Shown: piece after piece, positions 30,951 to 37,743 of the stretch | Layout: each line of letters opens with the position of its first letter | Numbering within the stretch: the stretch's first letter is position 1 | Source of the DNA: Myxococcus sp. RHSTA-1-4 | Lineage (GTDB): Bacteria; Myxococcota; Myxococcia; Myxococcales; Myxococcaceae | NCBI RefSeq assembly: GCF_020037125.1 | Contig: NZ_JAIQDG010000036.1 | Coordinates: 49,569-113,568 of the forward strand | Direction of reading: 5' to 3' | DNA length: 64,000 nucleotides | Notes under the pieces: generated by a model | Told to the model about the DNA's origin: nothing | The model's database searches: none | The model's input: the letters and a program-made list of their open reading frames with translations, nothing else | Program-made: the position numbers and the translations under genes

Positions 30951-32146
30951 CACGGAGGCGGCGGAAGCGCGGCGAGCCGCTCGCCGATGGGCGGGTGGCT
31001 CATGCCCCGGAGGACGACCCAGCGGGGCGGCTCGGGGTCCATCTTGTTCACGCGGGCGGCCTTCACCAGCATCCGGCGGAAGGACTCCACGTCCCCGGTG
31101 AGGCGCAGGGCGTAGCGGTCCGCCTCGCGCTCGCGCTCACGGGAGAAGGCGCTGGCGATGGGGCCTCCCACGAGGAAGACGCCGAAGAGGAGCAGCGAGA
31201 TGAGCGGCAGGGTGCGGATGTCCGCGAAGCGCGTGGTGCCGAACCAGCCCCGGGCGGCGGACACTCGCAGCAGCCGGTCGATGGCGAAGAGCAGGGCCAG
31301 CAGCGCGAGCGAGGAGGCGATGCGGCCGGGCCACTTCGACTCGTGGACGTGGCCGGCCTCGTGGGCCACGGCGGCCACGACTTCGTCCTCGGAGAACTCC
31401 TTGAGGATGACGTCGTTGAGGACGATGGTGCGCGTGGGGCCCTGGCCGGCGAAGTACGCCTGGACGCGGCGCGAGGCGACGGATGTCTCCTCCACCTTCA
31501 TGTCGGCGAAGGAGATGCCGGCCTGCTCCATCAGCCCCGTCAGCCGGGTGCGCAGGGAGCCTGCGGGCAGGGGCTTCTGCTCGAAGTAGAGGAGGTCGCG
31601 GTACGGGTCCAGGGCCGAGGACACGAGCATGAGCAGGGCCACGGGCACGCCCAGCACCAGCCACCAGCGCCGCACGCGGCGGGCCAGCCCGTACAGGCCG
31701 AGGACGAGCGCGGTGAGGCTGAAGGCCGTCACGGCGTGGCTCTTGAGCATGTCCCACGCATAGGCGCCCGGCGTGTAGTTGGACAGGCCGTGCCGGTGCT
31801 CGAGCGTGTAGTTGAACCAGGTGTCCACCGGCGTGTAGACGAGCCGGGCGAACAGGTCCGTGAGGAGCGCGAAGAGCACCGCGGCACCCCACCCGGGCTC
31901 ACCCCACAGCCGGTCCATGGCGCGGAAGAAGGCGCGGCTGACGGGGGCCGTGCGCAGGAAGCCGAGCCTCCGCTCCAGTCCGGCGGCGGCCGAGGTGGCC
32001 GCATGGTGGAAGGGCTGGACGAGCACCCCGAGCTGCAGCGCCAGCAGGGCCAGCCGCGCGAAGGGCTCCACCGCCGCCCGGATGTAGTAGGGCAGGTGGT
32101 AGGCGTGAATCTCCGCGAGTTGCTCGGGAGTGAAGAGGGGCTCCAT
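30950..32146 (-). CDS. M48 family (Ste24-like) membrane metalloprotease
   Basis: ATG 32146; a TTG 12 bases upstream is less likely. 398 residues with the Ste24 layout: several N-terminal and central helices, then zinc motif HEAGHVHE (H262, E263, H266), and the third ligand expected in EREREADRYALRLTG. The extra membrane pair after the HExxH motif is present. DTWFNYTLEHRHGLSNYT matches the CAAX protease 1 signature region. In bacteria such enzymes clear or mature membrane proteins; prenyl-CAAX substrates are not expected. It lies 53 bases downstream of the TPR lipoprotein gene and is probably in one operon with it. Confidence 0.92.
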   Translation of the reverse strand: MEPLFTPEQLAEIHAYHLPYYIRAAVEPFARLALLALQLGVLVQPFHHAATSAAAGLERRLGFLRTAPVSRAFFRAMDRLWGEPGWGAAVLFALLTDLFARLVYTPVDTWFNYTLEHRHGLSNYTPGAYAWDMLKSHAVTAFSLTALVLGLYGLARRVRRWWLVLGVPVALLMLVSSALDPYRDLLYFEQKPLPAGSLRTRLTGLMEQAGISFADMKVEETSVASRRVQAYFAGQGPTRTIVLNDVILKEFSEDEVVAAVAHEAGHVHESKWPGRIASSLALLALLFAIDRLLRVSAARGWFGTTRFADIRTLPLISLLLFGVFLVGGPIASAFSREREREADRYALRLTGDVESFRRMLVKAARVNKMDPEPPRWVVLRGMSHPPIGERLAALPPPP

Positions 32147-32200
32147 GGGGAGCCCCAAGGCTACGCCGCGCGGCCTCGGGTGCCCAGGCCGGCCCCGCCC

Positions 32201-33367
32201 TCAGGAGTGGGGCTCTCCGTCCGTGCCCTCCGTGCCGGACGGGGCCGGGGTGGGCTCGCCCTCCGCGTCCGCCAGCAGCAGGGCCTTCATCCTGGCGAGG
32301 CTCTCGCGGGTGCGGTCCACGAAGGCGCTCTGCGAGCCGATGCGCTCGGCCGTCTCCAGGGTGCGCTCGTAGATGTTGATGGACTTGGTGATGAGCACGC
32401 GAATCTTCTTGCGCAGCTCCTGGCGGTAGACCTGGGCCTCCTCGGCGTTCAGCTCCGACGGGGCGGGCGAGTTCACCATGTGCTCGTAGAGATTCTCGTA
32501 CAGGGCGCCAATCTGCGCGCCCGCGGCGGTGGCCCAATAGCCGTTGCCCACGCGGATGGAGCGCAGGTAGTGGCCCTGCGCGGACAGGAGCAGCTCCGCC
32601 TTGTAGTTGAGGTCCTCGGCGAGCTTGTCGGTGCCCTTCGCCGGGTCCAGCTTCACGTTCTCGTAGTGGAGCCGGTAGATTTCCCCGACGAAGAAGTGCG
32701 CCTGGGCGGGGAAGTAGTCGTCCACCTCGTCCTTGTCGGTGAGCGCGTCGTAGGTGGAGAGCGCCTTGCGCAGCGTCTTCTCCGCCTCCTCGCCGCGGCC
32801 GGCCTCGAGCTGGCAGATGCCCTGCTGCACCTGGGCCTCCAGGCGGCGGTTGACGGGCAGGTCCTCCCGCGCGGCGATGACGCCGAGCAGGGTGTAGGCC
32901 TCGTCGTAGCGCTCCAGGTGGTACTGCGTCTCCGCCACGCGGAAGGCGGCGTCGAGCGCGTCGCCCTGGCCCTTCGCCGGGTCCGCCAGCTCGGAGAAGC
33001 GGTGCCCGGCCTCCTCCCATTCCTTGAGGCGCTGGTGGGCGAGGCCCGCGTTGTAGAGGGCCGCGCGACGGTGGCGGCTGTCCGGGTGGAAGTCCGCGAG
33101 CCGGCCGAAGTAGCGCGCCGCCTGCCGGAAGTCGTTGGCCGCGAAGGCCGAGGTGCCGCCCGCGAAGAGCTCCTCGTCGTTGAGCTTGTCCAGCTCCAGG
33201 TCCGCCGTCACCGTCACCGGGTCGAACTGGATTTCCTGCTTCGGAGCCGTGCCCTGGCCGTCGGCCCGGGCCGCCGAGCCCGTCGTCCGGCAGCCCGTCA
33301 CCGCCAGCCCCAGCGCCGCGACCCACCACCACCGCCTGACCGACATGTGCGCCCGCTGTCTGCCCAT
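32201..33367 (-). CDS. TPR-repeat outer-membrane lipoprotein
   Basis: ATG 33367 follows AGGAGG (12 bases); the alternative is ATG 33346. The signal has WWWVAALGLAVTGC with lipobox Cys26. The 388-residue mature part holds TPR/BamD-like helices: GTSAFAANDFRQAARYFGRL, RRAALYNAGLAHQRLKEWEEA and FRVAETQYHLERYDEAYTLL, then a longer all-helical domain to the end. No catalytic motif is seen. Myxobacteria carry many such scaffold lipoproteins, including in gliding and envelope complexes; assignment to one of these is not possible from sequence. Confidence 0.85.
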   Translation of the reverse strand: MGRQRAHMSVRRWWWVAALGLAVTGCRTTGSAARADGQGTAPKQEIQFDPVTVTADLELDKLNDEELFAGGTSAFAANDFRQAARYFGRLADFHPDSRHRRAALYNAGLAHQRLKEWEEAGHRFSELADPAKGQGDALDAAFRVAETQYHLERYDEAYTLLGVIAAREDLPVNRRLEAQVQQGICQLEAGRGEEAEKTLRKALSTYDALTDKDEVDDYFPAQAHFFVGEIYRLHYENVKLDPAKGTDKLAEDLNYKAELLLSAQGHYLRSIRVGNGYWATAAGAQIGALYENLYEHMVNSPAPSELNAEEAQVYRQELRKKIRVLITKSINIYERTLETAERIGSQSAFVDRTRESLARMKALLLADAEGEPTPAPSGTEGTDGEPHS

Positions 33368-33542
33368 CACGAGAAGCGTCCTCCTGGACCGGAGCACCCC
33401 CGGCCACCCTCCCGGACACCACCGGGCCCCGGGGAGTTCCCACCCTCCGTGGTGGGCACACCCAGCTTAATCCGCCCCCACCGGCCGCGCTTCCCCGGCC
33501 GCCTGCTTCCTGGGCGGGAGGACGGTAGGGGTGAAGAAGTCC

Positions 33543-33565
33543 GGGCGGCGTGTGCCGCGCCGCCC
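33543..33565 (-). terminator. terminator after first ArsA-like gene
   Basis: GGGCGGCG (33543-33550) and CGCCGCCC (33558-33565) form a perfect 8-bp stem directly after the stop codon; the minus strand then reads CTTCTTC. Confidence 0.55.
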
Positions 33566-33566
33566 C

Positions 33567-34682
33567 TCAGCCGAGGGTGTCGTCGCCCAGCAGGTAGCGG
33601 CCGGTGCGCCACAGGGCGGTGATGTCGTGCACGTCCAGGTCGAAGCGCGGCACCTGGATGATGGGGACGCCCGGGCAGGCGGCCTGGAGCTGGGAGATGC
33701 CGGCCGCGTCCTGCTCGGCCAGGACCTGGAGCTCGCGCAGCGTCTCCTCCACCTTGGCGCGGCGGGTGGGCGTCAGCGTGGCCGCGTCCGTCCACAGCGC
33801 CTCGGCGGGCATGGGGTGCACGCGGTTGACCACCAGCGACACCACCTCCATGCGGTGCTGCTTCAGCACGGAGTGGAAGTGGATGGCCTCGTCCATGCGC
33901 TCGGGGTGGGGGCTCGTCACCAGCACGAAGCCGGTGGACGGGTCCTCCATGAGCTGCCGCACGCCCCGGGCGCGCTCGCGGAAGCCCTCGTTCATGGAGG
34001 AGATGGAGAGCATGAAGTTGGACAGCTCCTGCAGCATCTCCGTGCCGGTGAACTTCGCCAGCGCCCGCAGGACGTAGCCGCTGCGGTTGAACAGCGACAG
34101 GCCGAGCTTGCCCGCCTTCAGCGCCGGGGCGAGCAGCCACTTCGCGGCCTCGTTGTCCAGGAAGTCCAGCACCCGGTTGGGCGCGTCCAGGAAGTCCAGC
34201 GCGTGCGCGGTGGGCGGCGTGTCCAGGACGATGAGGTCGTGGGCGTCACGGCGGCGCAGCTCCCACAACTTCTCCATGGAGATGTACTCCTGGCTGCCCG
34301 CCAGGGCCGTGGAGAGCGACTGGTAGAAGCGGTTGGAGAGGATGCGCTCGCGCTGGTCCGGCGGGGCGACGCGGGTGATGAGGTCGTCCCACGTCTGCTT
34401 CATGTCCAGCATCATCGCGTACAGCGGCGCGCGGGCCTGGATGCCCAGCGGCTCCAGCGCGGTGGCCGGCACCTGGGTCTCCGTGTTGCCCAGCCCGGTG
34501 AGGCCCAGGGAGTTGGCCAGCCGCTTCGCCGGGTCGATGGTGCACACCAGGCTGGTGCGGCCGTCCACCGAGGCGCGCAGGCCCAGCGCGGCCGCCGCCG
34601 TCGTCTTGCCCACGCCGCCCGAGCCCACGCAGATGAGGACGCGCTTGCCCGACAGCGCGGAAGCCAGGGCCGTCTTGCTCAC
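33567..34682 (-). CDS. ArsA/GET3-family ATPase, second of a pair (GSGGVGKTT type)
   Basis: 371 residues. The P-loop is GSGGVGKTT near residues 20-28: the signature lysine of the deviant Walker A (KGGVGKS/T) is replaced by Ser. DPAKRLANSLG is the A-loop/switch I region, and LIVLDTPPTAHALDFLDAP is switch II (DTPPT). No ArsA metal-binding Cys triad is evident. Start ATG overlaps the stop of the upstream ArsA-like gene by four bases. Known relatives occur as adjacent pairs in actinobacteria (Mycobacterium tuberculosis Rv3679-Rv3680, from memory) with the same asymmetry, so a heterodimer is plausible. The client is unknown. Confidence 0.85.
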   Translation of the reverse strand: MSKTALASALSGKRVLICVGSGGVGKTTAAAALGLRASVDGRTSLVCTIDPAKRLANSLGLTGLGNTETQVPATALEPLGIQARAPLYAMMLDMKQTWDDLITRVAPPDQRERILSNRFYQSLSTALAGSQEYISMEKLWELRRRDAHDLIVLDTPPTAHALDFLDAPNRVLDFLDNEAAKWLLAPALKAGKLGLSLFNRSGYVLRALAKFTGTEMLQELSNFMLSISSMNEGFRERARGVRQLMEDPSTGFVLVTSPHPERMDEAIHFHSVLKQHRMEVVSLVVNRVHPMPAEALWTDAATLTPTRRAKVEETLRELQVLAEQDAAGISQLQAACPGVPIIQVPRFDLDVHDITALWRTGRYLLGDDTLG

Positions 34683-35593
34683 GTCTCCCCCGTGACCAGC
34701 GGTTCGAGATGGCCCATGACCTGTTCAATCGCGTCGCGGTCGAACGCGGGGGTGAACAGCCGGGGCACGGTATAGACGGGGGCGTGCAGGTTGCGCTCCA
34801 GCTTGGTGCCGGCGAGCACCGCCTGGGCCGCCCTGTCATGGTGCGTCCTGGCCACGTGGTGCAGCTCCGGGTGTCCCGCGAGCGCTTCCAGGTCCGCCTC
34901 CGTGAAGCGCTCCGGGAAGGCCTGGTTGAGCACCGCCGCGTGCGTGCGGATGTTCACCTTGTCCCGCAGCGCCGCGTGCAGCTCCAGCGCCTCGTTCACC
35001 GGCATCTCCTCCGGCAGCGCCACCAGCACCGCCGCCGTCACCGCCGGGTCCACCAGCAGGTCGCGCATCTTCAGCGCCTCGCGCGACATGGGCCCCGGGG
35101 GCACCGTCTGCACCAGCACCTGCGGCACGCTGAGGAAGGAGATGGCATGGCCGGTGGCCGGCGCGTCCATGACGATGGTGTCGAAGCGGGGGCGCCCGTC
35201 CGGCCCCGTCTCCTGCAGGTGGTACATGATCTTCCCGAGCAGCACGAGCTCCTGCAGGGAAGGGATGAAGCGCAGGAAGTAGCGCACCAGCCGGTTCTCG
35301 AAGACCGTCTTGTAGAGGGTCTCGAAGCGCAGAACCATGAGGCCGTACTCGCGCATGGCCTCCTGGGGGCGCACGTCCACCGCCCAGAGGTTGTCCTCCA
35401 GCAGGGTGACTTCCGGGCCGGCGGCGGGGCGCTCCAGGAAGCGGCTGACGCGCTCCTGGGTGTTCACCTCGCAGACCAGCGTCTTGCGTCCCGCGCGCGC
35501 GGAGGCGAGGGCAAGGGCCGCGGCAACGGTGCTCTTGCCCACTCCGCCCTTGCCGGAGACGATCCACAGGCGCTTGTCGAGAAGTCCGGCCAT
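34679..35593 (-). CDS. ArsA/GET3-family ATPase, first of a pair (KGGVGKST type)
   Basis: I chose ATG 35593 (MAGLLDKRLWIVSGKGGVGK) because the family normally begins there; a GTG at 35671 would add 26 unlike residues. 304 residues. The intact deviant Walker A SGKGGVGKST lies near 13-22, VCEVNTQERVSRFL near 47-60, and switch II IVMDAPATGHAISFLSVP near 165. There are no arsenite-binding Cys pairs. It is coupled by ATGA overlap to the second ArsA-like gene and divergent from the phasin-like gene. It is a cytoplasmic ATPase that probably delivers or sorts a protein client. Confidence 0.85.
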   Translation of the reverse strand: MAGLLDKRLWIVSGKGGVGKSTVAAALALASARAGRKTLVCEVNTQERVSRFLERPAAGPEVTLLEDNLWAVDVRPQEAMREYGLMVLRFETLYKTVFENRLVRYFLRFIPSLQELVLLGKIMYHLQETGPDGRPRFDTIVMDAPATGHAISFLSVPQVLVQTVPPGPMSREALKMRDLLVDPAVTAAVLVALPEEMPVNEALELHAALRDKVNIRTHAAVLNQAFPERFTEADLEALAGHPELHHVARTHHDRAAQAVLAGTKLERNLHAPVYTVPRLFTPAFDRDAIEQVMGHLEPLVTGET

Positions 35594-35622
35594 AAAAGAG
35601 AGCGGCGAACCGTAGGAATCGT

Positions 35623-35657
35623 AACTCCCGGAGTCAACGCGTTTGGCCTCGGGAGTT
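35623..35657. promoter_or_regulatory. inverted repeat between arsA pair and phasin-like gene
   Basis: AACTCCCG (35623-35630) and CGGGAGTT (35650-35657) form an 8-bp dyad with a 19-base spacer in the divergent promoter region. A TTGACA hexamer occurs at 35665-35670, but no good -10 follows. It could be an operator for both units. Confidence 0.35.
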
Positions 35658-35761
35658 GCGCTGCTTGACACGTCGCGTTGGCTCCTCCCAGAGTGCGGCG
35701 TCTTTTTCCTGACTTCCCGAAGGCCGACCTACCGGCCTCGCGCGCGAGGACGCGCTTTCCC

Positions 35762-36070
35762 ATGCTCAAGAACAACCCGGTGATGAAGAAGCTCGTGGAG
35801 ACGGGCGAGGAGCGGATTGGCAAGCTGGCGCAGCAGCTGTTGTCCAACGAGAAGTTCGTGGCGGCGGTGCAGATGCTGGTGGCGCGCTCGCTGGCGGCGA
35901 AGGGGACGATGGACAGCGCGCTGCGCACGGCGCTGTCGGCCATGAACCTGCCGTCCACGGCGGACCTGGAGCAGCTGCGCTCGAAGGTGGACGACCTGGA
36001 GCGGATGCTAGCGTCCGTCGAGGGCAAGGTGGACACGCTGGTGGCGGCGAAGACGCAGCCGAAGAAGTAG
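35762..36070 (+). CDS. phasin-like small coiled-coil protein
   Basis: 102 residues from ATG 35762. It is almost wholly helical: an N-terminal KKLVETGEERIGKLAQQLL, a central helix, then LSAMNLPSTADLEQLRSKVD and a C-terminal heptad coiled coil. The N-L-P-S-x-x-D-[LV] junction before a coiled coil is the hallmark of polyhydroxyalkanoate granule-associated phasins (PhaF/PhaI class). No membrane segment. It is followed by a ParA-like gene 34 bases later, and a PhaR-like regulator lies just beyond. A generic coiled-coil protein is the alternative. Confidence 0.6.
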   Translation: MLKNNPVMKKLVETGEERIGKLAQQLLSNEKFVAAVQMLVARSLAAKGTMDSALRTALSAMNLPSTADLEQLRSKVDDLERMLASVEGKVDTLVAAKTQPKK

Positions 36071-36104
36071 CCCGCCTCGCGGGGGGCGACAGGAGGGCCG
36101 GGCC

Positions 36105-36908
36105 ATGCGGCGCATCGCGTTCATCAACGAGAAGGGCGGCACGTGCAAGACGACGCTGGCGGTGAACACCGCCGCGTGGCTGGCGCGGGAGCGGGGCCTG
36201 CGCGTGCTGCTGGTGGACCTGGACACCCAGGGCCACGCGGGCAAGGCGCTGGGGGTGGACGTGCGCACGTTGCCGCGCAACGTCTTCCACCTGCTGACGG
36301 ACGAGGCGGTGCGCTTCGAGGACGTCGTCCAGCGCTCGGCGGTGGCCGGCCTGGACGTGGTGCCGGCCTACAAGGAGATGGCGGACTTCCCGGTGGTGGT
36401 GGCCGGGGACGCGCGCCGGGCGCACCGGCTGGCGGAGCGGCTGCGGCCGGCGGAAAGCGCGGGCTACGACGCCCTCGTCTTCGACGCGCCCCCGTCCATG
36501 GGCCTCACCACGCGCAACATCCTCGTGGCCTCCACGGAGGTGGTGGTGCCGGTGGCGCTGACGTACCTGGCGCTGGACGGCTGCGCGGAGGTGGCGGACA
36601 CGGTGAGGCAGGTGGGGGAGGCGGAAGGGCGGCCGGACCTGCGCGTCACCAAGGTGGTGCCCACGCTGTACCGGAAGACGGCGCTGGCCACCGCGATTCT
36701 CGAGCGGCTGAAGGCCTACTTCCCGGACGCGCTGGCGGCCACGCCGCTGGGCTACGACGTGAAGGTGGACGAGGCCCAGAGCCACGGGAAGACCATCTGG
36801 GAGTATGCGCCGAAGAGCCGGGGCGCCCAGATGCTGGCGGCCATCGCCGCCGAGCTCCACGGCGAGCCCGCCCCCCGGAAGAGGAGGCGGGCGCCGGAGG
36901 TGGCGTAG
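36105..36908 (+). CDS. ParA/MinD-family ATPase
   Basis: 267 residues; AGGAGG lies 8 bases upstream of the ATG at 36105. The deviant Walker A is NEKGGTCKTT (residues 8-17) with the signature Lys present and Cys in place of the usual Gly. LLVDLDTQGHAGKALG is Walker A', and ALVFDAPPSMGLTTRN is Walker B/switch II. A basic tail PRKRRRAPEVA could contact DNA. No ParB gene or parS site is visible in the window, so it is an orphan ParA, of the sort that positions protein cargo. It is downstream of the phasin-like gene and abuts the phaR-like stop codon with no gap. Confidence 0.88.
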   Translation: MRRIAFINEKGGTCKTTLAVNTAAWLARERGLRVLLVDLDTQGHAGKALGVDVRTLPRNVFHLLTDEAVRFEDVVQRSAVAGLDVVPAYKEMADFPVVVAGDARRAHRLAERLRPAESAGYDALVFDAPPSMGLTTRNILVASTEVVVPVALTYLALDGCAEVADTVRQVGEAEGRPDLRVTKVVPTLYRKTALATAILERLKAYFPDALAATPLGYDVKVDEAQSHGKTIWEYAPKSRGAQMLAAIAAELHGEPAPRKRRRAPEVA

Positions 36909-37574
36909 CTACTGCTTCTTCTGCTGCTCGTACTGCTCGAGCTTCTTCTCCAGCTCCTCCAGCCGCTGGGTGAGCGACGCCATGTCGCGGCCCAGGGCGG
37001 GGAGGTTGCCGGTGAGGTTCTCGACGACGTGCTTCACGCGCTCGTCAATCTTCCGCTGCCAGTCCTCGAAGGCGCGCTGGCTGGCCTTGAGCAGGTCGCC
37101 AGGGTTGAGGCCGGCGCTCTGCGCGGCGGGCTCGGAGGCGGCGGGGGCCTCGGGGGGGGAGGCTGGCTCCTCCTCGGGCGTGCCGGCCTTGCCGCCCTCG
37201 TCGCGGCGCAGGAGCTTGTCGAGGCGGGACTCGGCTTCCTCGCGGATGGAGGCCACGCGCGGCGTGACTTCCTTCTGGATGAAGCCGGAGATGGACTCGC
37301 CGGGGTGGCGGATGATTTCCCGCAGCACCGACAGCGGCATCTGGTTCTTCTTCTTCTCCTCCTCGAAGATGATCTGCGCGAGCGTGACGGAGGTCAGGTC
37401 CTCTTTGGTACGATTGTCGACAATTCGTACCTCGGTCCCTTCCTTGATCATCGCGGCGATCTCATCGAGGGTGACGTACCGGCTCTCCACGGTGTCGTAG
37501 AGCTTCCGGTTCGTGTACCGCTTGATGATCTTGGGCTCCTTGCCCGGAGCGCCTGCTTGCTCGGCCTCGCTCAT
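36909..37574 (-). CDS. phaR: PhaR-like polyhydroxyalkanoate synthesis regulator
   Basis: ATG 37574 with GGAG 6 bases upstream; 221 residues. The N-terminal PHA/PHB accumulation DNA-binding domain (about 16-80) reads IIKRYTNRKLYDTVESRYV, TLDEIAAMIKEG and VRIVDNRTKEDLTSVTLAQI, which is highly characteristic. Residues 95-130 form the PHB-associated helix; a Pro/Glu/Ala linker follows, then a long C-terminal coiled coil. PhaR proteins bind both DNA and granules, repressing phasin genes until granules form. No PHA synthase is in the window, so the granule type is uncertain. It diverges from the MJ0042 gene. Confidence 0.88.
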   Translation of the reverse strand: MSEAEQAGAPGKEPKIIKRYTNRKLYDTVESRYVTLDEIAAMIKEGTEVRIVDNRTKEDLTSVTLAQIIFEEEKKKNQMPLSVLREIIRHPGESISGFIQKEVTPRVASIREEAESRLDKLLRRDEGGKAGTPEEEPASPPEAPAASEPAAQSAGLNPGDLLKASQRAFEDWQRKIDERVKHVVENLTGNLPALGRDMASLTQRLEELEKKLEQYEQQKKQ

Positions 37575-37743
37575 GTGTCTCTCCGCCCCTTTTGTTGGGC
37601 TCGACTCCAAGCCACGTGCCCCGCCTGAGTCTCGCAGGGGCGAACCTCGTAGCAGAGGGGTTGGAACCGAGCAAGCTACGACAGCCCGGCTCGCAGTGTC
37701 CGCTTCCTATCTCTATACTCGCTGTCCCAGCCGGGCCTGCTGA

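Noticed and set aside
34679..35593. Arsenite efflux ATPase ArsA
   Set aside because: No arsB/arsD/arsR nearby and no metal-binding Cys triad; better fits the GET3-like paired family.
36105..36908. ParA as part of a plasmid or chromosome partition locus
   Set aside because: No parB-like gene or repeated parS sites nearby; neighbours are granule-type genes.
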